A stretch of 36,734 bases of DNA from Acidobacteriota bacterium. Its GTDB lineage: Bacteria; Acidobacteriota; Terriglobia; Bryobacterales; Bryobacteraceae. Positions 16,127 through 23,208 of this stretch are shown here, one piece after another (position 1 is the first letter of the stretch; every line of letters starts with the position of its first letter). The stretch covers positions 1-36,734 of the forward strand of contig JACQDF010000291.1 of NCBI GenBank assembly GCA_016201205.1. The letters run 5' to 3'. The notes beneath the pieces are model-generated. The model searched no databases. It had not been told where the DNA came from and was given only the letters and a program-made list of their open reading frames with translations. The position numbers were made by a program, and so were the translations under genes.

Positions 16127-17407
16127 CTAAACCTTCTCCGGCACGGCAAACGGCTTGCGATAGTCTCGCGTCAGCATTCTGTTCGCTTCCGCGTCGCCGG
16201 CGAACTTCTCCTTCACCGGGTCGAACTCGAGCTGCCGTCCCAGCCGGTAGGCGATGTTGCCCAAATGCGCCAGCGCGCTCGACAGGTGCGCTGTCTCGAC
16301 CGGGCCATTCTGTTCGCCGGTGTTGCGACTGCGAATCGCCTTGATCCAGTTCGCGTAGTGATCGCCGCCCGCTCTGCGCGCCGGTCCCTTCTCGCGCTTC
16401 TCGCCCAGGAATACCTCATAGCTGTCGTAGCCCTTGATCACCATGTAGCCCTTCGAGCCATAGAAGATGTTTCCGACGCTGGCGCCGCCTTCGTCGTTGG
16501 TGCACCAGTGGCGCACCTCGAACTGGATCATTTTCTTCTGCTCGGGATAGAGATACACGCTGGTGAGCACTTCCGGCGTCTGCTTGTCATCGTCGAACAG
16601 AAACTTGCCGCCCATCGAGGTGATCTTCTTGGGCAGCGTGTCCACGCCAAGGCCCCACATGCACATGTCCGTTTCGTGGATGCCCTGGTTGCCGACGTCG
16701 CCGTTGCCGTAGTTCCACGTCCAGTGCCAGTTGTAGTGAACGATGCGCGGCGAATACGGCTCCATCTGCGCCGGGCCGGTCCAGATGTCGTAGTTCAGAT
16801 GATCGGGCGCTTTCTCCGGACCTTTCCTGCCGATGGACGGCCGCCAGCGGAACACCAGCCCGCGCGCCATGTAGACGTCCCCGATGACGCCTTCCCGCAG
16901 CAGGCGCACGCCCTCCTGCAAGGCCGCCGAGCTGCGCAACTGCACGCCGTGCTGAACGATGCGGTTGTATTTCTTCGCCGCCTCGACCATCTTGCGCCCT
17001 TCCCACACGTTGTGCGAGCCGGGCTTCTCGACGTAGACGTCCTTGCCCGCCTGGCAAGCCCAGATCGCCGCCAGCGAATGCCAGTGGTTCGGTGTCGCGA
17101 TCGTGACTGCATCGATGTCTTTGCGCTCATAGACCTTGCGCAGGTCCTGCTCGATGACCACCTTCTTGCCGTACTTCTGTTCGATGTCCGCCGCCCGCTT
17201 GCGTGCCACGTTGAGATCCGGATCGCAAATGAGAGCCACTTCCGCGTCCGGCTGTTTCATGATGCCCTGAATATGGTCGCGGCCGCGGCCGTTGACGCCG
17301 AGCACCGCGATCTGAATCTTGTCGTTGGCGGAGAGCGCCTTTTGCGGGGCCAGGTGGGACACGGCCGCGCCGCCCGCTCCGAGCAGGAAGGTTCTGCGAT
17401 TGTTCAT
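16127..17407 (-). CDS. Tat-signal Gfo/Idh/MocA-family oxidoreductase (EKP motif intact)
   Basis: This 426-residue protein has a twin-arginine signal (NNRRTFLLGAGGAAV), a Rossmann nucleotide-binding segment LGVNGRGRDH (36-45), the NHWH segment at about 107-110, and the catalytic EKP at 127-129 (YVEKPGSHN). The C-terminal domain contains GNQGIHETDMCMWGL, typical of Tat-type family members in Acidobacteriota and Planctomycetes. Members oxidise or reduce sugar hydroxyls, often with tightly bound NAD(P), which permits Tat export already folded. AAGGAG lies 7 bases before the ATG. It is the first gene of the minus-strand cluster running to 12153 and pairs closely with the RidA-like gene. The substrate is unknown. 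Confidence 0.9.
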   Translation of the reverse strand: MNNRRTFLLGAGGAAVSHLAPQKALSANDKIQIAVLGVNGRGRDHIQGIMKQPDAEVALICDPDLNVARKRAADIEQKYGKKVVIEQDLRKVYERKDIDAVTIATPNHWHSLAAIWACQAGKDVYVEKPGSHNVWEGRKMVEAAKKYNRIVQHGVQLRSSAALQEGVRLLREGVIGDVYMARGLVFRWRPSIGRKGPEKAPDHLNYDIWTGPAQMEPYSPRIVHYNWHWTWNYGNGDVGNQGIHETDMCMWGLGVDTLPKKITSMGGKFLFDDDKQTPEVLTSVYLYPEQKKMIQFEVRHWCTNDEGGASVGNIFYGSKGYMVIKGYDSYEVFLGEKREKGPARRAGGDHYANWIKAIRSRNTGEQNGPVETAHLSSALAHLGNIAYRLGRQLEFDPVKEKFAGDAEANRMLTRDYRKPFAVPEKV

Positions 17408-17499
17408 GGGAAGTCTCCTTGTGCCGGAATGGCTTCCTTTGGATTCTATCCGATCTGCCTGACCGGGTGCGTGGCGCCCAGGTGTGCTGCTGCCAAACG

Positions 17500-17513
17500 G
17501 GCGGACGTCCGCC
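17500..17513. repeat. Perfect 14-bp GC-rich palindrome between deiodinase and oxidoreductase genes
   Basis: GGCGGACGTCCGCC is its own reverse complement. It lies in the 175-base gap (17408-17582) downstream of the deiodinase-family gene and upstream of the first oxidoreductase gene. It could act as a weak terminator for the deiodinase gene (GGCGG/CCGCC stem with an ACGT loop, followed by CGTTTGG on the minus strand) or as a dimeric repressor site. I see nothing else in this gap apart from the oxidoreductase ribosome-binding site. Confidence 0.4.
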
Positions 17514-17582
17514 GAAGGGCTTCAGTCGGGACCGCTTGCTGACGCGCGCGGCTCGGCAAGGGTGAGGGAGCGGTTGGAAAGG

Positions 17583-18254
17583 TTATTTAATGACAGGCGC
17601 TAACTCTTGACCGATAGCCGCCTCTAGCTCCACTGGCTTGAAGCCGCCGGGTCCGGGCTTGCTCTTGTAGGCGATGCGGCCGTTCTTGTCAACCAGATAC
17701 AGCCGGTCGGGCCAGGCCGTGTAGGCCAGTTCCACCTTGTTGTCCATGCCATCCAACAGAGTGGGGAACTTGATGTCCAGCTTGCGAGCGCAGCTTGTGG
17801 CGTGTTCCTCTTTCTGCTCCATCGTCTTGGCGTTCTCCAGGAGTATGCCTTCCTTGATATTTCTTGGCACCTGCCAGCCATCGGTCGCGTGGGCTTCGCG
17901 GATGTAGACCAGCAAGAACTCGACGCGGTCCTTGTACTTTTCAAACATCGCGTTGAGGGTCCCAACCTGGGACCGGAAGGGCGGTCAGGTGTAGCTGGCG
18001 AAAACAAGCGCCACGGGCTTCTTGCCACGGAAGGACGAGAGCTGGACTTGCTGCTCGGAGTGCAGCCTCTGCAATCGAAAATCGGGAGCCCCGTCACCCG
18101 GGTTGAGCTTGCCCTCTCCCCTTCCCATTTTCGCTTCGTATTCTTTGGCTTTCGCTCTCATCTCCGCACTCATGGGCGGGGCAGGGCCCTTTGGCTGTTG
18201 TGCCAGGGCGATCCCGAAAGCCAGAACGGGCGCCAGCAGTTGCATCGACTTCAT
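17583..18254 (-). CDS. Deiodinase-family selenoprotein with in-frame TGA (selenocysteine)
   Basis: This thioredoxin-fold protein of 223 residues is read through a TGA at 17985-17987 as selenocysteine 90. The flanks FASYT-U-PPFRSQ match the active site of iodothyronine deiodinases. Downstream are the family landmarks EAHATDGW (120-127), DRLYLVDKNGRIAYK and GPGGFKP, all in the same frame as the N-terminal half. The N-terminus is a signal peptide (MKSMQLLAPVLAFGIALAQQ) followed by GDGAPDFRL at about 53-61. AGGAG lies 6 bases before the ATG at 18254; an in-frame ATG at 18278 is less good. A 7-bp hairpin with a GGU loop starts just after the TGA. Bacterial members are not known to process thyroid hormone; a redox or dehalogenation role is possible. 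Ordinary gene calling would split it in two. Confidence 0.9.
17958..17974 (-). promoter_or_regulatory. Candidate bacterial SECIS hairpin for Sec insertion
   Basis: On the mRNA strand, GGTCCCA and TGGGACC form a perfect 7-bp stem closing a GGT loop. The loop begins after 17 bases following the TGA at 17987-17985. Bacterial SECIS elements are hairpins inside the coding region just after the UGA, with guanine in the apical loop about 16-37 bases downstream, bound by SelB. This hairpin meets the position, stem and loop-G criteria. It overlaps codons for the conserved region after Sec. SelB binding cannot be shown from sequence. Confidence 0.75.
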
Positions 18255-18332
18255 CGGCTTCTCCTCTCGTAATATCATCTTATATGTGTTAGGGGTGGGA
18301 GGGGGCGGCGCAACGGTTTTCCGCTACACTCG

Positions 18333-19022
18333 ATGGACCTGACAAACAGGATCGTCCTCATCACCGGCGCCAAAGGCGGGCTGGGAACGGCGGTGACGAA
18401 GGCATTTCTTGCTGCCGGCGCGACGGTCGTCGGAACCTCCCGCTCCATCCAGGCCTCGGATTTCGAGCATCCCAGCTTCGTGGCCATGCCGGCCGAGCTT
18501 TCAACGCCGGATGCTGCCCGCTTGCTGGCGGATTCCATCGTCAGCACGCGCGGCCGCATCGAGATTCTGGTTCACCTGGTGGGCGGCTTCGAGGCCGGCA
18601 AGGGGATCGCGGAAACCAGCGACGAGGTCTTTGCCCGAATGCTCGACACGAACTTCCACTCCGCGCTTCATATGGTCCGGGCGGTGTTGCCGCACATGCA
18701 AAGGCAGAACCTCGGACGCATCCTGGCGATCGGCAGCAGGGCCGCGCTCGAGCCTCAGGCTCGAGCCGGAGCTTACAGCATTGCGAAGACGGCATTGGTG
18801 GCGTTGATCCGGTCCGTCGCCATCGAGCAGAAGAACACCGGCATCACCGCCAACATCGTCCTCCCCGGCACAATGGACACGCCCGCCAATCGCGCCGCCA
18901 TGCCTCGGGCCGACCCGGCAAAGTGGGTGCAGCCTGCGGAAATCGCCAGCCTGCTGGTGCATCTGGCCGGCTCGGCGCAGGTGAATGGCGCGGTCATCCC
19001 GGTGTACGGGGGCGATTTGTGA
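18333..19022 (+). CDS. Short-chain dehydrogenase/reductase (SDR) family protein
   Basis: This 229-residue classical SDR has the cofactor motif TGAKGGLG (11-18) and catalytic residues S135, Y148 and K152 (YSIAK), with the usual 13-residue Ser-Tyr spacing. The usual NNAG motif is replaced by HLVGG at about 81-85. Such enzymes use NAD(P)H to oxidise or reduce alcohols and carbonyls. There is no export signal. The ATG lies just after a -10-like TACACT and has no Shine-Dalgarno sequence, so the leader is unclear. It is divergent from the selenoprotein gene (78 bases apart) and 86 bases upstream of the aldehyde dehydrogenase gene, which has its own possible promoter. The substrate is unknown. Confidence 0.87.
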   Translation: MDLTNRIVLITGAKGGLGTAVTKAFLAAGATVVGTSRSIQASDFEHPSFVAMPAELSTPDAARLLADSIVSTRGRIEILVHLVGGFEAGKGIAETSDEVFARMLDTNFHSALHMVRAVLPHMQRQNLGRILAIGSRAALEPQARAGAYSIAKTALVALIRSVAIEQKNTGITANIVLPGTMDTPANRAAMPRADPAKWVQPAEIASLLVHLAGSAQVNGAVIPVYGGDL

Positions 19023-19064
19023 GCCACCCCGGAGACAGCCACCGTTGAGATAGTATCAATGCCA

Positions 19065-19094
19065 TTGTCATCGGAGCCGCCCCGGCAGTACAAT
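19065..19094 (+). promoter_or_regulatory. Possible sigma-70-type promoter before the aldehyde dehydrogenase gene
   Basis: TTGTCA (19065-19070) and TACAAT (19089-19094) are separated by 18 bases, in the 86-base gap after the SDR gene. The predicted start would be about 7 bases before the ATG at 19109, giving a very short leader without a clear Shine-Dalgarno sequence. It could drive the packed plus-strand run that ends at the hairpin at 29802-29823. Confidence 0.42.
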
Positions 19095-19108
19095 TGGCCG
19101 GATAGCCC

Positions 19109-20548
19109 ATGATCGACGAGAAGTGGAAACTGTTCCTTGCCGGGGAATGGTGCGACGCGGATTCCGGGCGCACCGTCGAAGTGCGAAATCCGGCCACCGG
19201 GGAGATCGTTGCCGAGGTTCCCTTCTGCGGCGTCGCCGAAGCGAACCGCGCCGTCGCCGCCGCGGCCGCCGCGTTTCCGGATTGGTCCGCACTTTCCGCC
19301 TGGGAGCGGTCGCGCTACCTGCGGCGCGTCTCGGAATTGATTCGCGAGCGCAAGGAGGAGTTTGCCCGCTGGATGACGCTTGAAATGGGCAAGCCCATCA
19401 GCGAAGCTCGCGGCGAGGTGAACGCCACCGCCGATTATTTCGAGTGGTTTTCCGAAGAGGCCAAGCGCATATACGGCGATATCGTGCCCGCCCATACCTC
19501 GAAGCGGCGGCATTGGGTGATCCGGCAGCCCCTCGGCGTGGCGGTGGCGATCTCGGCGTGGAATTTTCCTTCGGTGCTTCCGGCGCGCAAGATCTCGGCC
19601 GCGCTGGCTGCCGGCTGCACGATGGTGGTGCGACCGGCGTCGCAGACTCCGTTGTCGGCAATCGCGATTGTCCAGTGCTGCGAGCAGGCAGGGCTGCCGC
19701 CGGGCGTCATCAACCTGGTGGTTGGTCCGTCCGCCGAAATCGGCCCGGTGCTCATCGCGCACCCCAAAGTCAGGAAGATCAGCCTCACCGGCTCGATGGA
19801 CGTCGGCCGGTACATCGCGCGCGAGGCCGGCGCGCATCTGAAGAAGGTCGCGCTCGAGCTGGGCGGCAGCGCGCCGGTTCTCATCTTCGAGGACGCGGAC
19901 ATCGAAACCGCGGCCCGGCAGACGGCGCGCTTCAAATTTCGCAACATGGGCCAGGTGTGCATTGCCATCAGCCGTATTTACGTGCAGCAATCGGTGCGGC
20001 GGCGCTTCGAGGAGATCTTCATTTCCGAGGTCGAGCGGCTGCGGATCGGCAACGGCCTTGAAGAATCGACCGAACTCGGCCCGCTGGCGAATGGGGAGAC
20101 TTTCGCCAAAACGCAGGAACTCATTGCCGACGCGGTGGGCAAGGGAGCGCGCCTGATGTGTGGCGGATCGAGGCCCAGCGGCTTCGACCGCGGCCTGTTC
20201 TACAAGCCGACCGTGCTCGCCGACGTGCCGGAGTCCGCGCGCATCCTGCGGGAGGAGCCCTTCGGCCCGATCGCGCCCATCTTCACGTTCGATGATTTCG
20301 ACGACGCGATTCACAAAGCCAACGACACCAGCTTCGGCCTGGCCGGCTACCTCTTCACGAGCAATTTGAAGACAGCGATTCTCGCTTCCGAGCGGATGGA
20401 GTGCGGCATCGTCGGCGTCAACGACCTGGTGCCCGCAACGCCGCAATGCCCCTTCGGGGGCATCAAGGACAGCGGCTTCGGCCGCGAAGGCGGGTATCAG
20501 GGAATCGACGAATTCGTCCATGCGAAGTATATTTGCATCGGTCTATAG
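19109..20548 (+). CDS. NAD(P)-dependent aldehyde dehydrogenase (succinate-semialdehyde dehydrogenase-like)
   Basis: This 479-residue aldehyde dehydrogenase oxidises an aldehyde to its acid. The catalytic set is present: N152 (WNFP), E250 (ELGGSAP) and nucleophile C284 (NMGQVC), with EEPFGPIAP in the C-terminal third. Residues 169-181 resemble GabD-type enzymes (GCTMVVRPASQTP), but the cofactor-binding lysine normally before the proline is R175 here, a conservative but uncommon change. It has no signal peptide and so is cytoplasmic. The TTG of the IolD-like gene follows after 12 bases. In inositol degradation the analogous position is filled by IolA (a CoA-dependent semialdehyde dehydrogenase), so a semialdehyde made by the pathway is a plausible substrate; this is inference. 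Confidence 0.9.
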   Translation: MIDEKWKLFLAGEWCDADSGRTVEVRNPATGEIVAEVPFCGVAEANRAVAAAAAAFPDWSALSAWERSRYLRRVSELIRERKEEFARWMTLEMGKPISEARGEVNATADYFEWFSEEAKRIYGDIVPAHTSKRRHWVIRQPLGVAVAISAWNFPSVLPARKISAALAAGCTMVVRPASQTPLSAIAIVQCCEQAGLPPGVINLVVGPSAEIGPVLIAHPKVRKISLTGSMDVGRYIAREAGAHLKKVALELGGSAPVLIFEDADIETAARQTARFKFRNMGQVCIAISRIYVQQSVRRRFEEIFISEVERLRIGNGLEESTELGPLANGETFAKTQELIADAVGKGARLMCGGSRPSGFDRGLFYKPTVLADVPESARILREEPFGPIAPIFTFDDFDDAIHKANDTSFGLAGYLFTSNLKTAILASERMECGIVGVNDLVPATPQCPFGGIKDSGFGREGGYQGIDEFVHAKYICIGL

Positions 20549-20560
20549 AGGAAAGCCGCC

Positions 20561-22336
20561 TTGCCCACGTTCCGGAATATGACGATGTCCGAAGCGCTGG
20601 CTCTGTTTCTGATGGAGAACGGCGTCCAGTACGCGTTCGGCATCGGCGGCCACGGGAACACATCTTTCATCGAGGCGCTTCGATCCCAGACCTGCCGCGG
20701 CAGGCTGCGCGTGATCGACGTACAGCATGAGGCTGTCGCCACGCACGCGGCCACGGCGCTGAAGTGGATCTACGGAATCGAGTCGATTGTCTTCACCTCG
20801 ATCGGCCCGGGCTGGTTCAATACGCTGATCGCGCAAAACACCGCGATGAGCAACGGCTGCGGCTATCTGGTGTTCGCCGGGGACAAGACGACGGCGTACG
20901 AAGGACCGAACATGCAGCAGATCCTGCGCGACGGCCAGTTCGGCTACGTGCGGGCGGCGGAGGCGATCGCCAAGAAAGCCTACGCCATCGTGGACCCGCG
21001 CAATGTGTACACGGTGATGAGGGAGGCGCTGGCGAAAACGCGCGAGCCGGGCAGCGCGGGCCCGGTTAACGTATTTCTGCCCATGAATCTGCAATCGGCG
21101 CAGCATGAATACAACGTCGAGATGCTCGTGAGACGGCAGCCGCTGCCATCCGGCGCGGCCCGGCCCGACCCCGAACAGGTGCGGCAGGCGGCCGAAGCGA
21201 TCACCCGCCACCGCAAGATCACCATTCGCGCCGGCGGCGGCGCTGCTCATTCGGGTGAGCAACTGAAGGCGTTTGCGCAGCTCATTGGCGCGGCCATCGT
21301 GATGGGTCCCGTTGCCATGGATACGATCGAGTCGGACTTCCCCTTGAATGCCGGCCCGGCCGGCTCGAAAGGATCCATCAGCGGCAACTTCGTTTCGGAA
21401 AACGCCACTCTCGTCATCAACGCGGGCGGCCGCGGCGTCTGCCAGGCGGATTGCTCCGGCACGCTGTACTCGAGCGCCGCCGAGTTCATCAATATCAATC
21501 TGAATCCTGTCGAGGCGCTGCGCTACGACGGCATCCCGCTGGTAGGGGATGCGAAGGCCGTTCTACTCGACCTGATCGAGTGCCTGCGCGGCATGCCGTT
21601 CAGACAGCCGGACGGCGAGTGGCTGGCTCAGATCGCGGATGCTCGCGTCCGGTGGGCCGGGTATCTCGATGGCTTCTTCCGCCATCCCGTGATCGACGGC
21701 AAACTCACCCAGCCGGCAGCCATCAAAGCGGTGGACGATTTCGTCAACGCAATCGGCGGCGTCAGGATTTTCGATGCCGGCGACGTGCAGGCGCACGGGT
21801 TCCAGATCGCACGCCACACCAGGCCCGGGACATTTCTGACGGACACGGGCAACTCCTGCATGGGCTTCGGCATTTCGGCCGCCTTCGCGCTCGGCCTCGT
21901 TCCCGACGGCAGGTATCCAACGGCGATCATCGGCGACGGTTCGTTCCTGATGCAGGCGCAAGCGATCCGCGATATGGTGAAGCACGGCTCGAATTGCACT
22001 GTGGTCGTGCTGGACAATCAGGCGATGGGCGCCATCACAGCGTTACAACGCGCACAGCGTTATGAAGAATTCGCCACCCTGGACGCGCCGTCGGTTCCAC
22101 CGGTCGATTTCAGCATGCTGGCTGAATCGATGGGCTGCGCCGCGTTCCGGCCGGAAGCAAGCGCCGATTCGCTCGCCGATTGTCTGGAGCGCGCGCACAA
22201 GCATCCCGGGCCCGCGGTGGTGGACGTCAAGGTGTATTTCGGGCCTCATCCGCAGGGAAGCCTCGCTGCTTTCGGGCGCTGGAATGTCGGCCCATGGTGC
22301 GAGGAAGTGGAAAGCATCTGGGAGGGAAAATCGTGA
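20561..22336 (+). CDS. IolD-like thiamine-diphosphate-dependent enzyme (acetolactate synthase superfamily)
   Basis: This 591-residue enzyme has the ThDP superfamily layout: pyrimidine-binding domain with GGHGN (29-33) and activating E57 (VQHEAVATHAA), a central domain, and a pyrophosphate-binding domain with GDGSFLM near 458-464 and DNQ about 27 residues later. FTSIGPG, SCMGF, GDGSFLM and the late WNVG...EEVES segment resemble IolD, which hydrolyses the ring of 3D-trihydroxycyclohexane-1,2-dione in inositol degradation. I keep the TTG start at 20561 because AGAGGA precedes it; an ATG at 20579 is the alternative. Its stop overlaps the GTG of the next gene (GTGA). The protein is shorter in places than classical IolD and could act on another dione or 2-keto acid. 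Confidence 0.84.
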   Translation: MPTFRNMTMSEALALFLMENGVQYAFGIGGHGNTSFIEALRSQTCRGRLRVIDVQHEAVATHAATALKWIYGIESIVFTSIGPGWFNTLIAQNTAMSNGCGYLVFAGDKTTAYEGPNMQQILRDGQFGYVRAAEAIAKKAYAIVDPRNVYTVMREALAKTREPGSAGPVNVFLPMNLQSAQHEYNVEMLVRRQPLPSGAARPDPEQVRQAAEAITRHRKITIRAGGGAAHSGEQLKAFAQLIGAAIVMGPVAMDTIESDFPLNAGPAGSKGSISGNFVSENATLVINAGGRGVCQADCSGTLYSSAAEFININLNPVEALRYDGIPLVGDAKAVLLDLIECLRGMPFRQPDGEWLAQIADARVRWAGYLDGFFRHPVIDGKLTQPAAIKAVDDFVNAIGGVRIFDAGDVQAHGFQIARHTRPGTFLTDTGNSCMGFGISAAFALGLVPDGRYPTAIIGDGSFLMQAQAIRDMVKHGSNCTVVVLDNQAMGAITALQRAQRYEEFATLDAPSVPPVDFSMLAESMGCAAFRPEASADSLADCLERAHKHPGPAVVDVKVYFGPHPQGSLAAFGRWNVGPWCEEVESIWEGKS

Positions 22337-23208
22337 GACTCATCCTGGCGTTGGGATTTTCCGCGCTCTTGTGGCTGGCCTGGTCGCAACCGGCAGGCGA
22401 AGTGCGCATCCGCTTTGCCGGCACGGGGCATCCGGACATCGTGGCGTCGAAGCCGCGCATGCAGGCGGGCATCGTCGTGGATATCGCCGGCGAGCGCTGG
22501 CTGCTCGACGCGGGCGCCGGCGTGCTGGCGCGGCTGTATGACTACAAAGTGCCGCCCGAGACGCTGAGCCACATCTTTTTGTCCCATCTGCACTACGACC
22601 ATTGCCTGGATCTCGGTGCGATCCTGTTGCTGTGGCAGACCAGCGGGCCGGTCCCCCTGACCACGGAGAACCGCCGCCCGTTGCACCTGTTTGGCCCCGA
22701 CGGCGCCGACCAGATGCTGGCGGATCTGTACGACAAGGCCTATGGGATCGACGGCCGAGGGAGGCGGCTGCTGAAAACGCCGCTGCTCCAGCGCAAACGC
22801 ATTCGCGACGCGGGCGTCTATGCCGGCCGGAATTACAAGGCTTCTTTCCATGAAGTGAAGCACGCCAACATGGACTGCTGGGCGATCAAGCTGGAAACGC
22901 CGCGGGGCGTCCTTGTGTATTCGGGCGACATCGGCAGCCCGCTGGTGACCAAGGCAGAAGACAATCAGGAGTTCATCGACTGGGCCAAAGGCGCGGACAT
23001 GCTGATTCTCGATACGCTGCACCTGGCGCCGGAAGAGCTCGCTCGAATGACCGCCGGCGTCAAACCCAAGACGCTCGTGCTCTCGCACCTCAGCGAGCGC
23101 GTGATTCCGCTCTTCAAGTACTACGACCTGAAAAAGACGGTGAGCCTCTGCGAGAAAGGCGCGGCCAAGGTGGTGGTGGCCGAGGAGGGGATGGAGCTGA
23201 AGTTATGA
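22333..23208 (+). CDS. Secreted metallo-beta-lactamase-fold hydrolase
   Basis: This 291-residue protein carries the zinc motif HLHYDH (85-90, with H85, H87, D89 and H90), a later histidine in HEVKHAN, the aspartate in YSGDIG and the terminal histidine in LVLSHLSE. This is the metallo-beta-lactamase fold, closest in pattern to RNase Z or arylsulfatase-like hydrolases. I chose the GTG at 22333: GGAGGG lies 6 bases upstream, it overlaps the previous stop by 4 bases, and it begins a signal peptide (MRLILALGFSALLWLAWSQ). The longer frame from 22180 would lie inside the IolD-like gene. The stop overlaps the next ATG (ATGA). A periplasmic hydrolase of esters, lactones or phosphodiesters is likely. 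Confidence 0.86.
   Translation: MRLILALGFSALLWLAWSQPAGEVRIRFAGTGHPDIVASKPRMQAGIVVDIAGERWLLDAGAGVLARLYDYKVPPETLSHIFLSHLHYDHCLDLGAILLLWQTSGPVPLTTENRRPLHLFGPDGADQMLADLYDKAYGIDGRGRRLLKTPLLQRKRIRDAGVYAGRNYKASFHEVKHANMDCWAIKLETPRGVLVYSGDIGSPLVTKAEDNQEFIDWAKGADMLILDTLHLAPEELARMTAGVKPKTLVLSHLSERVIPLFKYYDLKKTVSLCEKGAAKVVVAEEGMELKL

Noticed and set aside
16265-17542. Plus-strand open frame of 425 codons
   Set aside because: It mirrors the Gfo/Idh/MocA gene on the minus strand, which has a ribosome-binding site, Tat signal and EKP motif.
17985-17987. TGA inside the deiodinase-like gene as an ordinary nonsense mutation
   Set aside because: The frame continues without any shift, the conserved region after TGA is intact, TGA stands at the family's Sec position and a hairpin follows at the right distance.
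18773-20521. Minus-strand open frame of 582 codons
   Set aside because: It is antisense to the SDR and aldehyde dehydrogenase genes, which have complete catalytic motifs; high GC content makes long shadow frames common.
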